Notes: generated by a model not told the origin, from the sequence alone. Shown: positions 18,911-27,748, counted from the stretch's first letter. The stretch: 64,000 nucleotides of DNA from JBDTSW01 sp963758845 (GCA_963758845.1 CAVWWX010000002.1:1798001-1862000); one strand, 5' to 3'. Made by a program: numbers and translations.

Positions 18911-18932
18911 AGGTTCGTGATTATCCCGGGGG
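18911..18932. promoter_or_regulatory. 22-bp divergent promoter shared by menB and menE
   Basis: The entire gap between the two divergent start codons is 22 bp. GATTATC (18919-18925) reads as a -10 box in both directions: GATTAT on plus, 8 nt before the menE ATG, and GATAAT on minus, 9 nt before the menB ATG. Any -35 elements must lie inside the opposite gene. Both transcripts would be essentially leaderless. Confidence 0.6.
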
Positions 18933-20258
18933 ATGCACCTCGATAACTGGCTGGCCCAGCGAGCGGCGACCTGTCCTGACCGCACGGCGCTCCTCGCCGG
19001 AGGCTACGAGGTGTCGTACGCCGAGCTCGAGCACGAGGCCATCCGGGCGGCCCGGCGGCTGGCCGCGCGCGGCGTGCGCCGCGGGGCGACGGTAGCGATC
19101 GAGCTACCCGCGGGGCTCGAGTACGTGGTCCTGCTGCACGCCCTGATGAAGCTCGGCGCGGTGGCCTATCCGATCAACACCCGCCTGACCGCGGCCGAGC
19201 GCATCGCCGAGCTCGAGCGCGCGGGTCCCGGGCTGGTGATCTCGGACACCGCCGACACCGGCCTGACCGAGGCGGACCTGCCGCTCCTGGGCGAGCACGA
19301 CCTGGACGCGCTGTGCTGCCGCATCCTCACCAGCGGCAGCTCCGGCGGCCCCCGGCCCGTCGGCCTCACCTACGGCAACCACCTCTGGAGCGCGGTCGGC
19401 TCGGCCTTCAACCTGGGAGTGGAGCCCACCGATCGCTGGCTGTGCTGCGTGCCGCTGTTCCACATCAGCGGGTTCTCGATCCTGGTGCGCTCGGTCGTCT
19501 ACGGGACCGCCGCGGTCGTGCACGACGGCTTCGACGTCGAGTCGGTGGGCGAGGCCCTGGAGGGTGACGGCGTCACCGTCGTCTCGCTGGTCGCCACACA
19601 GCTGCGGCGGCTGCTCGAGGCCGGTGTCGACCTGCTGCCGCTACGAGCCGTGCTCGTCGGTGGCGGCCCCGTGCCCGACGACGTCCTGGAGGAGGCCCTT
19701 GGGCGCGGCGCCACGGTCGTCCAGACCTACGGCCTGACCGAGGCGGCGTCGCAGGTCACGACGCTCTCCCCGGTCGACGCTCGCCGCAAGCAGGGCTCGG
19801 CCGGCCGGCCGCTACTGACCACGCACCTGCGGATCCAGGACGGCGAGATCCTGGTCCAAGGGCCGACGGTCGCCCCCGGGGTCTCGGACGAGGATGGCTG
19901 GCTCCACACGGGCGACCTGGGCCGGATCGACGACGATGGCTTCCTGTACGTGACCGATCGCCTCGGCGACATGATCGTGACCGGGGGCGAGAACGTGATT
20001 CCGGCCGAGATCGAGGAGGTCCTGATGCGACACGACGACGTGCTCGACGCGGCGGCGGTCGGGCGGCCCGACTCCGAGTGGCAGGAGGCCGTCGCCGCGG
20101 TCATCGTCCTGCGCGACGGGGCACAGGCCGACGCCGACGCGCTACGGCGCCACTGCGCGCTCATCCTCGCCGACTACAAGGTCCCGAAGGTCTTCGACTT
20201 CGTTGGCGAGCTGCCCCGCACTGAGTCGGGGAAGCTCCTGCGACGGGAGCTGCGGTGA
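18933..20258 (+). CDS. menE: o-succinylbenzoate-CoA ligase
   Basis: A 441-residue ANL-superfamily ligase activating o-succinylbenzoate with ATP and CoA, the substrate step just before MenB. Adenylation motifs are complete: the P-loop ILTSGSSGGPRPVGLTY, QTYGLTEAASQ, GWLHTGDLGRIDDDGFLY, GGENVIPAEIEEVL and the C-terminal catalytic Lys in LPRTESGKLLRREL. It is shorter than the average acyl-CoA synthetase, as MenE proteins are. It is divergent from menB and starts 22 bp from it, so the two sequential enzymes share one promoter region. The downstream SnoaL-like gene overlaps its stop. Confidence 0.9.
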   Translation: MHLDNWLAQRAATCPDRTALLAGGYEVSYAELEHEAIRAARRLAARGVRRGATVAIELPAGLEYVVLLHALMKLGAVAYPINTRLTAAERIAELERAGPGLVISDTADTGLTEADLPLLGEHDLDALCCRILTSGSSGGPRPVGLTYGNHLWSAVGSAFNLGVEPTDRWLCCVPLFHISGFSILVRSVVYGTAAVVHDGFDVESVGEALEGDGVTVVSLVATQLRRLLEAGVDLLPLRAVLVGGGPVPDDVLEEALGRGATVVQTYGLTEAASQVTTLSPVDARRKQGSAGRPLLTTHLRIQDGEILVQGPTVAPGVSDEDGWLHTGDLGRIDDDGFLYVTDRLGDMIVTGGENVIPAEIEEVLMRHDDVLDAAAVGRPDSEWQEAVAAVIVLRDGAQADADALRRHCALILADYKVPKVFDFVGELPRTESGKLLRRELR

Positions 20259-20632
20259 CCGGCCGCGAGGAGGCCGCCGCCTGGCTGGCGCGATACGTCG
20301 ACGCGTGGCGCAGCTACGACCGCGAGGCGATCGGCGCCCTGTTCGCAGCCGAGGCGCGGTATCGCTACCACCCGTTCGACGAGTGGATCCGCGGCCGGGA
20401 CGCGATCGTCGAGAGCTGGTTCGACGAGCCCGACGAACCGGGCACCTACGAGGCCTCCTATGAGCCCGTGGCAATTGACGGCGACGTCGTGGTCGCCGCA
20501 GGGACGAGCACGTACCGCAAGGCCGACGGCTCGATCCGGGCCATCTACGACAACTGCTTCCTCATGCGGTTCGACTCGAGCGGACTATGCACGGAGTTCA
20601 CGGAGTGGTTCATCGAGCGCCCCGAGGAGTAG
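20255..20632 (+). CDS. SnoaL/NTF2-like protein
   Basis: A 125-residue single-domain protein of the SnoaL-like, NTF2/ketosteroid isomerase fold: an N-terminal helix AAAWLARYVDAWRSYDREAIGALFAAEARYRYHPFDEWIRGRDAI, followed by a curved sheet (YEPVAIDGDVVVAAGTSTY...). Members bind or isomerise small hydrophobic molecules; the substrate cannot be predicted. The GTG start at 20255 overlaps the menE stop (GTGA), so it is probably translated with MenE. No signal peptide is present. Confidence 0.75.
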   Translation: MTGREEAAAWLARYVDAWRSYDREAIGALFAAEARYRYHPFDEWIRGRDAIVESWFDEPDEPGTYEASYEPVAIDGDVVVAAGTSTYRKADGSIRAIYDNCFLMRFDSSGLCTEFTEWFIERPEE

Positions 20633-20644
20633 CGCTTCGATCAC

Positions 20645-20650
20645 TAACCT
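20645..20650 (+). promoter_or_regulatory. -10 box of leaderless ilvC promoter
   Basis: TAACCT lies 7 nt before the ilvC ATG at 20658, inside the 25-nt gap after the SnoaL-like gene. Confidence 0.4.
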
Positions 20651-20657
20651 GCCGCGG

Positions 20658-21659
20658 ATGCCTGACGACGGAATCTTCTACGACGCCGATGCCAACCCCG
20701 ACGCCCTGAAGGGCAAGACGATCGCGATCCTGGGCTACGGCTCGCAGGGTCACGCCCACGCCCTCAACCTCAAGGACTCCGGCCACGACGTGGTCGTCGG
20801 CCTGCGTCCCGACTCCCGAAGCCGCGCCGAGGCGGAGGCCGAGGGGCTCGAGGTGCTCGACGTCGCCGACGCCGCGAGCCGCGGGGACGTGGTGATGATC
20901 CTGCTCCCGGACGAGAAGCAGTCCGAGGTCTGGGACGCCGAGATCCGCGACGGGATCGCCGAGGGGAACCTGTTGATGTTCGCGCACGGCTTCGCGATCC
21001 ACTTCGGTGAGGTCGAGCCGCCTCCCGGCGTCGACGTAGGCATGGTCGCCCCGAAAGGCCCCGGACACCTCGTCCGCCGCCAGTACGAGGAAGGCCGAGG
21101 CGTCCCCTGCCTGATGGCGGTGCACCAGGACGAGAGCGGCAGCGCGAGCGAGATGGTCCTCGCCTACGCGAGCGGGATCGGGGGCGGGCGCGCCGGCGTC
21201 ATCGAAACCACCTTCAAGGACGAGTGCGAGACGGACCTCTTCGGCGAGCAGTCCGTGCTCTGCGGAGGCGCAACCGAGCTCGTGCGCGCAGGGTTCGAGA
21301 CCCTCGTCGAGGCCGGGTACGACCCGCGCCTCGCCTACTTCGAGTGCCTGCACGAGCTGAAGCTCATCGTCGACCTGATGTACGAGAAGGGCGTACAGGG
21401 AATGCGCGACTCGATCTCGAACACGGCCGAGTACGGCGACATGACACGCGGGCCGAAGGTGATCGGCCCCGAGGTCCGCGAAGCGATGAAGACGATCCTC
21501 GCCGACATCCAGTCAGGCGAGTTCGCCAAGGAGTGGATCGCCGAGAATCGCGCCGGGGCCGAGAACTTCGACCGCCTGCGCACGGAGGCGGCGGATCATC
21601 AGATCGAGCAGGTGGGCGGCGAGCTGCGGGGGATGATGGCCTGGATCGATAGGGACTAG
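20658..21659 (+). CDS. ilvC: ketol-acid reductoisomerase
   Basis: A 333-residue class I acetohydroxy acid isomeroreductase, second step of valine/isoleucine/leucine synthesis. The N-terminal Rossmann domain has AILGYGSQGHAHALNLKDSG and MILLPDEKQSEVW. The C-terminal knotted domain carries the Mg ligands in ETTFKDECETDLFGEQ and the conserved Glu in YFECLHELKLIVDLMYEKG. NTAEYGDMTRGP completes the active site. The residues after GLRPDSRS follow the usual NADPH-binding loop. The ATG at 20658 is supported by TAACCT 7 nt upstream. The gene is separated from ilvBN by about 9 kb, so the ilvBNC order common in actinobacteria is broken here. Confidence 0.96.
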   Translation: MPDDGIFYDADANPDALKGKTIAILGYGSQGHAHALNLKDSGHDVVVGLRPDSRSRAEAEAEGLEVLDVADAASRGDVVMILLPDEKQSEVWDAEIRDGIAEGNLLMFAHGFAIHFGEVEPPPGVDVGMVAPKGPGHLVRRQYEEGRGVPCLMAVHQDESGSASEMVLAYASGIGGGRAGVIETTFKDECETDLFGEQSVLCGGATELVRAGFETLVEAGYDPRLAYFECLHELKLIVDLMYEKGVQGMRDSISNTAEYGDMTRGPKVIGPEVREAMKTILADIQSGEFAKEWIAENRAGAENFDRLRTEAADHQIEQVGGELRGMMAWIDRD

Positions 21660-21739
21660 CCCAACCGGCTCGGGCTTCCGCGCCGCCCGAGCGTCGAGTA
21701 GGGTGGCCGCCGCCTCGCAACTCTGCGGAAAGGGAGAAC

Positions 21740-22243
21740 ATGGCTGAAGAGGTCGCAATCGTCGGGACCAACGAGTTCGCCAAGAAGCGCAACCCGCTGG
21801 GAGTCTTCGGGCTGACGCTGATCACGCTCGGCATCTACCACTTCTTCTGGTGGTACTACGTCAACAAGGAGATGGTCGAGCTCGGGCGGGCCAAGGGCAC
21901 CGGCGAGCTCGGCGACAGCCCCGGGACCTCGCTCCTGGCCCTCTTCCCCGGGTTCCTGATCATCGTGCCGCCGCTCGTCTCCTACTACAAGGGCGTGCAG
22001 CGGATGCAGGCGGCGGCCCGCCTGACGGGCGCCGAGCCCGTGAACGGCTGGCTCGCGCTGATCATCTTCCTCGTCATCGGCTTCGTCTTCGGCCCGTACC
22101 TCCAGAGCTGCCTGAACAAGGTCTGGGACGCTCAGGCGGGCGGAGGGGCCGCCGCGATCCCGGCCGGCGAGCAGGCCGCAGCGCCCGCGCAGCCGGCAGC
22201 ACCGGCCGAGCAGCAGCCTCCGCCGCCGCCCCCGGCTCAGTAG
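21740..22243 (+). CDS. DUF4234-type membrane protein
   Basis: A 167-residue membrane protein. NPLGVFGLTLITLGIYHFFWWYYVNKEM is the typical start of the DUF4234 domain, followed by LGDSPGTSLLALFPGFLIIVPPLVSYY, a helix near residue 105 and QSCLNKVWDAQ. The tail is Ala/Pro/Gln-rich and ends in PPPPPPAQ. AAAGGGAG, 5-9 nt before the ATG, is a good ribosome-binding site, and TAGGGT at 21699-21704 is a possible -10. Its stop lies 3 nt from the stop of a converging paralogue. No function is known for the family. Confidence 0.8.
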   Translation: MAEEVAIVGTNEFAKKRNPLGVFGLTLITLGIYHFFWWYYVNKEMVELGRAKGTGELGDSPGTSLLALFPGFLIIVPPLVSYYKGVQRMQAAARLTGAEPVNGWLALIIFLVIGFVFGPYLQSCLNKVWDAQAGGGAAAIPAGEQAAAPAQPAAPAEQQPPPPPPAQ

Positions 22244-22246
22244 CCG

Positions 22247-22915
22247 CTAGAGCTCGGCGAGGATCTTCGCCTTCTGCGCTTCGTACTCCGCGGGCGTGAT
22301 CGCCCCGGAGTCACGAAGCGCGGCGAGGCGCTCCAGCCGGTCGAGCTGAGGATCCTGTGCCGCCTCTGGAGCGGCGTCAGGAGCAGGTGCCTCACCGGCC
22401 ACGGGGGGTAGGGGCGCCGCCGCCACGGGCGGCGCCACCGCCGGGGCGGGCGCTGCGGGGCTCAGCGCCCCAGCGGCGTCGTCGAGGATGTGAGGCGCGC
22501 GCCACACCTTGTTCAGCTCGCTCTGGACGAAGGCCACGATCAACGGGATGAAGACGAACAGGAAGCCGACGATCACCACGGTCAGCGCGATCCACCCGTT
22601 GAGGCGCTCGCGCTCGGGGATGCCGGCCAGCTCCTGGGCCGCCTGGACCCGCTTGCATCCGTTGTAGAGGGACACGAACGGCGGCACGATGACCAGCGCG
22701 CCCAGCGTGACCGCCAGCAGCGAGGTCCCGGGGCTGTCGCCCAGATTCGCCTTCGCATCGGCGCGCCCGAGGTCTCGCATCTCGCGGTTCACCTGGTACC
22801 ACCAGTAGGCGCCGTAGATCCCCAGCGTGAGCACGGTCCAGACGACCGCCCAGACCGGGCTCCGTACCTTGACGGTGCCGGTCCCGCCCCTGAGTGGTAC
22901 TTCCGTGGCCGCCAC
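22247..22915 (-). CDS. DUF4234 membrane protein with C-terminal SHOCT domain
   Basis: A protein of about 222 residues. The DUF4234 domain (AVVWTVLTLGIYGAYWWYQVNREM, LGDSPGTSLLAVTLGALVIVPPFVSLY, QSELNKVW) matches the converging neighbour block for block. A Pro/Ala-rich linker and a C-terminal SHOCT helix pair (LDRLERLAALRDSGAITPAEYEAQKAKIL) follow. SHOCT domains usually mediate oligomerisation of membrane-associated proteins. The GTG at 22915 is chosen because upstream sequence in frame is not protein-like; a weak GATGAT box lies 6 nt before it. It is an inverted duplicate of the plus-strand gene. Confidence 0.8.
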   Translation of the reverse strand: MAATEVPLRGGTGTVKVRSPVWAVVWTVLTLGIYGAYWWYQVNREMRDLGRADAKANLGDSPGTSLLAVTLGALVIVPPFVSLYNGCKRVQAAQELAGIPERERLNGWIALTVVIVGFLFVFIPLIVAFVQSELNKVWRAPHILDDAAGALSPAAPAPAVAPPVAAAPLPPVAGEAPAPDAAPEAAQDPQLDRLERLAALRDSGAITPAEYEAQKAKILAEL

Positions 22916-22960
22916 GGCGCGATCATCCCACAGCCGCCCGTGCGCGAGAATGCGCGCGCG

Positions 22961-23434
22961 ATGGGCATCGACTGGCGCAAGCAGGGCTCCGGGGGCGCCG
23001 ACACCGAGTGGATCCGCCAGGCCGGGTTCACGCGGCGCAACACCAGGCGCGCGATCCTCGCCTTCCTCGCCAAGGGCCTCCTGCCCGGCGAGCGGATCCT
23101 GCACCTCACCAGCGGCACCTACCGGCTCCAGATGGGCTTCCTCGCGATCACCGACCGGCGTGTGGTGGTCGGGATGTCCTGGGCGTTCTTCCCGTTCATC
23201 AACCGCCGGCTGGGCGTCCCACTCGAGGCGATCACCTGGCTGCGCGTCGACAGCAACCCGTGGGGCGGGCGGCTGGTCGTCGATTCGCGGCTCGGGACCG
23301 CTCGCCTGGGGGACATCGACGAGCCGGACGCCGAGCGCCTCGCGAGCCTGATCTCCAGGCTCTCCAACCGCGCCAAGCTGCGGGCGGCTCTGCGCCCGGC
23401 CCCCGCCTCGATGCCCCCGCCCGCGCCGGCCTAG
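22961..23434 (+). CDS. bacterial PH-like domain protein
   Basis: A 157-residue protein. After an N-terminal helix (TRRNTRRAILAFLAKGLLPGE) comes a beta-rich bacterial PH-like fold: ERILHLTSGTYRLQMGFLAITDRRVVV, FFPFINRRLGVPLEAITWLRVD, and a helix DEPDAERLASLISRLSNR. The C-terminus is a short Pro/Ala tail. It resembles bPH domains found with SHOCT proteins, and it sits divergent from the SHOCT/DUF4234 gene, so the two may act together. The ATG at 22961 follows a GAGAAT box by 9 nt. The stop overlaps the converging cupin gene (CTAG). Confidence 0.65.
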   Translation: MGIDWRKQGSGGADTEWIRQAGFTRRNTRRAILAFLAKGLLPGERILHLTSGTYRLQMGFLAITDRRVVVGMSWAFFPFINRRLGVPLEAITWLRVDSNPWGGRLVVDSRLGTARLGDIDEPDAERLASLISRLSNRAKLRAALRPAPASMPPPAPA

Positions 23435-23862
23435 GCCTGAGGGCCCTCGATCGGCCTGGGGGCGTTGCTCTCCTCGCCCTCCGGGAGCGCACCGTCGCGC
23501 CCGACGTAGCCGTCTGCCGCGCCGACGATCACGTAGGTGACCTCGTCCGGCCCGTAGTTGCGCATCGCGCGGACCGTGGCCGCGTCGACCCAGGCCATGC
23601 CGCCCGGGCCGAGCGTGTGCTTGCTCCCGTCGCCGAACTCCATCTCCAGCCGGCCGGCGTGCACGAAGTACAGCTCCTCCTGCCGCTCGTGATAGTGCTT
23701 GCCCGTCTCGATGCCGGGGGGCATGACGATCGCGTTCACGCCAAACGCGCCCACGCCGAGCTCGCGCCTGATCTTGCGAAACCCCGGACCATCGCCCATG
23801 CCGTCCAGCGAGCCGACGGCATAGCCCTCGCCCGCCACAACCTCTCTCACGTCATCGCTCAT
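23431..23862 (-). CDS. cupin-domain protein
   Basis: A 143-residue single-domain cupin. Metal-binding motif 1 is GKHYHERQEELYFVHAG (His, His, Glu and His in the usual spacing), followed by LEMEFGDGSKHTLGPGG as motif 2. It could be a small dioxygenase, isomerase or sensor; nothing identifies the ligand. Its minus-strand -10 TATCGT lies 7 nt before the ATG at 23862, divergent from serC. Confidence 0.75.
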   Translation of the reverse strand: MSDDVREVVAGEGYAVGSLDGMGDGPGFRKIRRELGVGAFGVNAIVMPPGIETGKHYHERQEELYFVHAGRLEMEFGDGSKHTLGPGGMAWVDAATVRAMRNYGPDEVTYVIVGAADGYVGRDGALPEGEESNAPRPIEGPQA

Positions 23863-23869
23863 CGGCGGC

Positions 23870-23909
23870 ACGATAGTCCCCTCTAACCTTCCGCGCCCGA
23901 CCGTATCCT
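23870..23909. promoter_or_regulatory. divergent promoters for the cupin gene and serC
   Basis: On the minus strand TATCGT (23875-23870) is 7 nt before the cupin ATG. On the plus strand TATCCT (23904-23909) is 10 nt before the serC ATG at 23920. Both transcripts would have very short or no leaders. Confidence 0.45.
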
Positions 23910-23919
23910 CACGAGCCCC

Positions 23920-25074
23920 ATGACCCTGTCTCACGCCACGACCGCTACGGACGCCCGCATCCCTGAGGACCTGAAGCCGGCCGACGGTCGCTTCGGCTGC
24001 GGCCCGTCGCGCGTGCGCCCGGAGGCCCTCGCCAAGCTCGCCGAGCGCTCCGACGTGATGGGGACCTCGCACCGCCAGCGGCCGGTCAAGGACCTCGTCG
24101 CACGTATCCGCAGCGGCCTCACGGAGCTCTTCGCCCTCCCCGAGGGCTACGAGGTGGCGATCGGCAACGGGGGCACGACCGCGTTCTGGGACGGCGCCGC
24201 CGCGTGGCTCGTCCGCGATCGCGCCCTGCACCTCACCTACGGGGAGTTCACTTCCAAGTTCGCTGCGGTGACCAGGGGGGCGCCGTTCCTGGGTGATCCG
24301 ATCGTGGTCGAGGCCGCGCCAGGGGACGCGCCCGAGCCGACGGCCGACCCGGACGCCGATGTGCTGGCGTGGGCCCACAACGAGACGTCGACCGGGGTCG
24401 TGGTCGGCGTGGAGCGGCCGGCCGGCGCCGGCGACGCTCTGGTGCTGGTGGACGCCACGTCGGGTGCGGGCGGCCTGACGCTCGACCCGAGCCAGGCCGA
24501 CGCCTACTACTTCGCTCCGCAGAAGACGTTCGGATCCGACGGCGGGGTGTGGCTCGCGCTGCTCAGCCCGGCGGCGCTCGAGCGGATCTCCGAGCTCGAC
24601 GGCCACGCGGGCCGCTGGCAGCCCAGCTTCCTCTCGCTTCAGCTCGCGGCCGAGAACTCGCGCAAGGACCAGACCTACAACACCCCGGCGGTGGCGACCC
24701 TGCTGCTGCTCGCCGACCAGATCGACTGGATGCTTGCCTCCGGCGGGCTCGACTGGTGCGTCGGACGCTCGCGCGCAGCCTCGAATCACCTGTACGGGTG
24801 GGCCGAGCATTCCGAGCACGCGACCCCGTTCGTCCGCGACGAGGCCAAGCGCTCGCCGGTCGTTGGCACCATCGACTTCGACGAGAGCGTCGACGCCAAG
24901 CTCCTGGCCGCCACCCTGCGGGCCAACGGGATCGTGGACACCGAGCCGTACCGCAAGCTCGGCCGCAACCAGCTTCGGATCGGCATGTTCCCCACGATCG
25001 ACCCAGCTGACCTGGAAGCGCTGACCGACTGCATCGACTGGTCGCTCGAGAACGTCCCGGGAATCGCGAGCTGA
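23920..25074 (+). CDS. serC: phosphoserine aminotransferase
   Basis: A 384-residue class V PLP aminotransferase of the actinobacterial SerC type, converting 3-phosphohydroxypyruvate to phosphoserine. It opens with DGRFGCGPSRVRPEAL. The strings VMGTSHRQRPVKDLV, GNGGTTAFWDGAAAW and AWAHNETSTGV follow, with the PLP Lys in YYFAPQKTFGSDGG. The C-terminal small domain ends LGRNQLRIGMFPTIDPADLEAL. serA starts 4 nt after its stop, so the two serine enzymes are one transcript in pathway-reverse order. Confidence 0.95.
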   Translation: MTLSHATTATDARIPEDLKPADGRFGCGPSRVRPEALAKLAERSDVMGTSHRQRPVKDLVARIRSGLTELFALPEGYEVAIGNGGTTAFWDGAAAWLVRDRALHLTYGEFTSKFAAVTRGAPFLGDPIVVEAAPGDAPEPTADPDADVLAWAHNETSTGVVVGVERPAGAGDALVLVDATSGAGGLTLDPSQADAYYFAPQKTFGSDGGVWLALLSPAALERISELDGHAGRWQPSFLSLQLAAENSRKDQTYNTPAVATLLLLADQIDWMLASGGLDWCVGRSRAASNHLYGWAEHSEHATPFVRDEAKRSPVVGTIDFDESVDAKLLAATLRANGIVDTEPYRKLGRNQLRIGMFPTIDPADLEALTDCIDWSLENVPGIAS

Positions 25075-25078
25075 GCGC

Positions 25079-26680
25079 GTGGCCGAGCGCACGCTGACCG
25101 ACCGGGTGCCCCGGGTTCTCGTCAAGGAGAAGATCGCCGACACGGGCGTCGAGCTCCTGCGCCGCGACTTCGAGGTCGAGCTGGGGTTGGACTGGGACGA
25201 CGCGACCCTCGCGAACCGCATCGGCGAGTTCGACGCGATCCTGATCCGCTCGGGCACCAAGCTCACCGCCGACCTGATCGAGCGGGCCGACCGCATGCGG
25301 GTCATCGGCCGCGCCGGCACCGGGGTCGACAACGTCGACCTCGACGCCGCCACGAAGCGCGGGATCATCGTCGCCAACGCCCCCGAGTCGAACTCGGTCG
25401 CGGCCGCCGAGCACACCCTGGCGATGGCGCTCGCGCTCTACCGCAACGTGCCGCAGGCGCACGGCTCCCTGACCGGCGGCCGGTGGGAGCGCTCGCGCTT
25501 CGGCGGCAACGAGCTGTACGGGAAGACCCTCGGCGTGATCGGGTTCGGCCGCATCGGTCAGCTCGTCGCCCGGCGCGCCCTGGCCTTCGACATGGACGTG
25601 ATCGGGTTCGACAAGTTCGTCTCGCCCGAGCGGTTCCGCGACCTGGGCGTGGAGGGGGTCGAGACCACCGACGAGCTCTACGCGCGCGCCGACCTCATCA
25701 CGATCCACCTCCCGAAGACCCCCGACACGGTCAACTGGATCGACTCGAAAGCGATCGCGCGCATGAAGGACGGGGTTCGGATCGTCAACTGCGCCCGCGG
25801 CGAGCTCGTAGACCTCGACGCGCTGGATGCCGGCCTCGAGTCCGGAAAGGTGGGCGGGGCGGCCCTGGACGTGTTCCCGGCCGAGCCCTTCACGGAGCAC
25901 CCGCTGTTCGGCCGCGACGACGTCGTCGTCACCCCGCACCTGGGCGCCTCGACGAGCGAGGCCCAGGATCGGGCGGGCACCGACACCGCCGAGCAGGTCG
26001 TGGCGGCGCTGACCGGGGGCGTCGTCACCAACGCGGTCAACATCCACGCGCCGCTACCCGACGCCCTGGTGCCCTTCATGCCGCTGTGCGAGCGCCTGGG
26101 AGCGTTGGCGCAGGGCCTGGGCGAGGGCTCGATCCGCCGGGTCGAAGCCGAGTTCCGGGGGCGCATCGCCGAACACGACACCCGCCTGCTCGGGACCTCG
26201 GTGCTCGTCGGCGTGCTCCGGGGCCACACCGAGGAGCCGGTCAACCTGGTGAACGCGCCGGCGATGGCCGAGGAGCGGGGGATCGAGCTGTCCGAGACCA
26301 ACCGGGTCGCCTCGGACGACTTCACCGAGCTGGTCACGGTTCGGCTCGGGGCCGGGGACGCCGCGGTTGAGGTGGCGGGCACGGGGGTCGGCCCCCGCAA
26401 CGACCCGTGCCTGGTGTCGGTCTGGGGCGCGCGGTTCTACATGCCCTTCGAGGGTCATCTCGCCGTCTTCCGCTACACCGACCAGCCCGGCATGATCGGG
26501 CGCGTGGGAACGGTCTTCGGCGAGCAGGGGGTCAACATCGTCTCGGCCGCGGTCGGGGCGGAGTCCGGCGACGAGACCGCCGTGATGGTGCTCACCACCG
26601 ATGCCCCCGTTCGGCCCGAGACCGTCGAGCGCCTCCTCGAGCTGGGCGGCTTCTTCGAGGGCCGCGCCGTCTCCCTCTAG
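25079..26680 (+). CDS. serA: D-3-phosphoglycerate dehydrogenase
   Basis: A 533-residue long-form SerA, first enzyme of serine synthesis. The N-terminal substrate lobe is followed by the NAD domain LGVIGFGRIGQLVARRA, with the catalytic Arg in VNCARGELVD, the Glu around AEPF, and the His in VTPHLGASTSEAQ. Residues 320-450 form the extra ASB domain seen in mycobacterial SerA, and the C-terminus is an ACT domain (FRYTDQPGMIGRVGTVFGEQ), the site of serine feedback. The GTG at 25079 is 4 nt downstream of serC. Confidence 0.95.
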   Translation: MAERTLTDRVPRVLVKEKIADTGVELLRRDFEVELGLDWDDATLANRIGEFDAILIRSGTKLTADLIERADRMRVIGRAGTGVDNVDLDAATKRGIIVANAPESNSVAAAEHTLAMALALYRNVPQAHGSLTGGRWERSRFGGNELYGKTLGVIGFGRIGQLVARRALAFDMDVIGFDKFVSPERFRDLGVEGVETTDELYARADLITIHLPKTPDTVNWIDSKAIARMKDGVRIVNCARGELVDLDALDAGLESGKVGGAALDVFPAEPFTEHPLFGRDDVVVTPHLGASTSEAQDRAGTDTAEQVVAALTGGVVTNAVNIHAPLPDALVPFMPLCERLGALAQGLGEGSIRRVEAEFRGRIAEHDTRLLGTSVLVGVLRGHTEEPVNLVNAPAMAEERGIELSETNRVASDDFTELVTVRLGAGDAAVEVAGTGVGPRNDPCLVSVWGARFYMPFEGHLAVFRYTDQPGMIGRVGTVFGEQGVNIVSAAVGAESGDETAVMVLTTDAPVRPETVERLLELGGFFEGRAVSL

Positions 26681-26692
26681 CCTCCGCGCGAG

Positions 26693-26698
26693 TACGCT
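26693..26698 (+). promoter_or_regulatory. -10 box of leaderless quinone oxidoreductase promoter
   Basis: TACGCT lies 6 nt before the ATG at 26705, and no ribosome-binding site is visible. Confidence 0.4.
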
Positions 26699-26704
26699 CG
26701 CACC

Positions 26705-27737
26705 ATGCGCGCGGTGGTGATCAGCCGCCACGGGGACCCCGGGGTGCTCGAGGTACGTGAGCGTCCCGACCCCCAGCTCGGGCCCGGGGACGTGCGGATC
26801 GCCGTGCGCGCCGCGGGCATCAACTTCGCCGACCTGATGGCCCGCTCCGGGGTCTACCCCGACGCGCCGAAGCCACCCTGCGTCATCGGCTACGAGGTCG
26901 GCGGCGAGGTCGAGTCGGTCGGGGCCGAGGTCCAGTCGGTCCGCCCGGGGGACCGGGTGCTGGCCGGGACGCGGTTCAGCGGCTACGCCGAGCTCGTCTC
27001 GGTTCCGTCCCAGCAGGTGCTGCCGCTGCCCGACGCGCTCTCCTTCGAGCAGGGGGCGGCGTTCCCGGTGAACTACGGGACCGCCTACGCAGGGGCCGTG
27101 ATCATGGGCGGCCTGCGCCAGGGCGACCGCCTGCTGATCCACGCGGCGGCCGGCGGGGTCGGGATCGCCGCGACGCAGATCGCCCGCAACATCGGTGCCG
27201 AGGTCCTGGGCACCGCGTCGGCGGCCAAGCACGACGCCTGTCGCTCCAACGGCGTCGATCACCCGATCGACTACCGCACGCAGGACTTCGAGGCCGAGGT
27301 CAAGCGGATCACCGGACGGCCAGGGCGTGGATGTCGTCATGGACGCCGTCGGGCCCTCGAGCTTCCGCAAGAGCTACCGGTGCCTGCGCCAGGGCGGCCG
27401 GCTGGTGATGTTCGGGCTCTCCGAGGTCCAGACGGGCGAGCGGCGCGACATCCCGGCGGTGCTGAAGGGCCTGGCGCGGATGCCCCTGGCGACGATGCCG
27501 TGGTGGAAGAGCCTGTCGATGATGAACGAGAACAAGGGCGTCTTCGGCCTCAACATGCTCTCCTGGTGGGACCGGGAGGGGGACATCCAGCGACTGGTCG
27601 AGCCCCTGATGCAGGATCTCGAGGCAGGCCGCCTCGAGCCCGTCGTCGACGAGGCGTTCCCCTTCGACCGCGCGGCCGACGCTCACCGGTACATCGGCGA
27701 GGGCCGGAACGTGGGCAAGGTCGTGCTCGTCCCCTAG
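26705..27737 (+). CDS. zinc-free MDR/quinone oxidoreductase family protein (one frameshift)
   Basis: A medium-chain dehydrogenase/reductase of the NADPH:quinone reductase type, about 343 residues after repair. First frame: MRAVVISRHGDPGVLEV, AGINFADLMARSGVYP, VIGYEVGGEVESVG, and the NADPH fold LIHAAAGGVGIAATQIA. After EVKRIT the frame changes and continues GQGVDVVMDAVGPSSFRKSY to a TAG at 27735-27737. One extra G at 27314-27315 explains this (ACC GAC GGC CAG). No structural-zinc Cys cluster is present. A TACGCT box 6 nt before the ATG suggests leaderless expression. Confidence 0.8.
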
Positions 27738-27748
27738 TCCGCGCTCCG

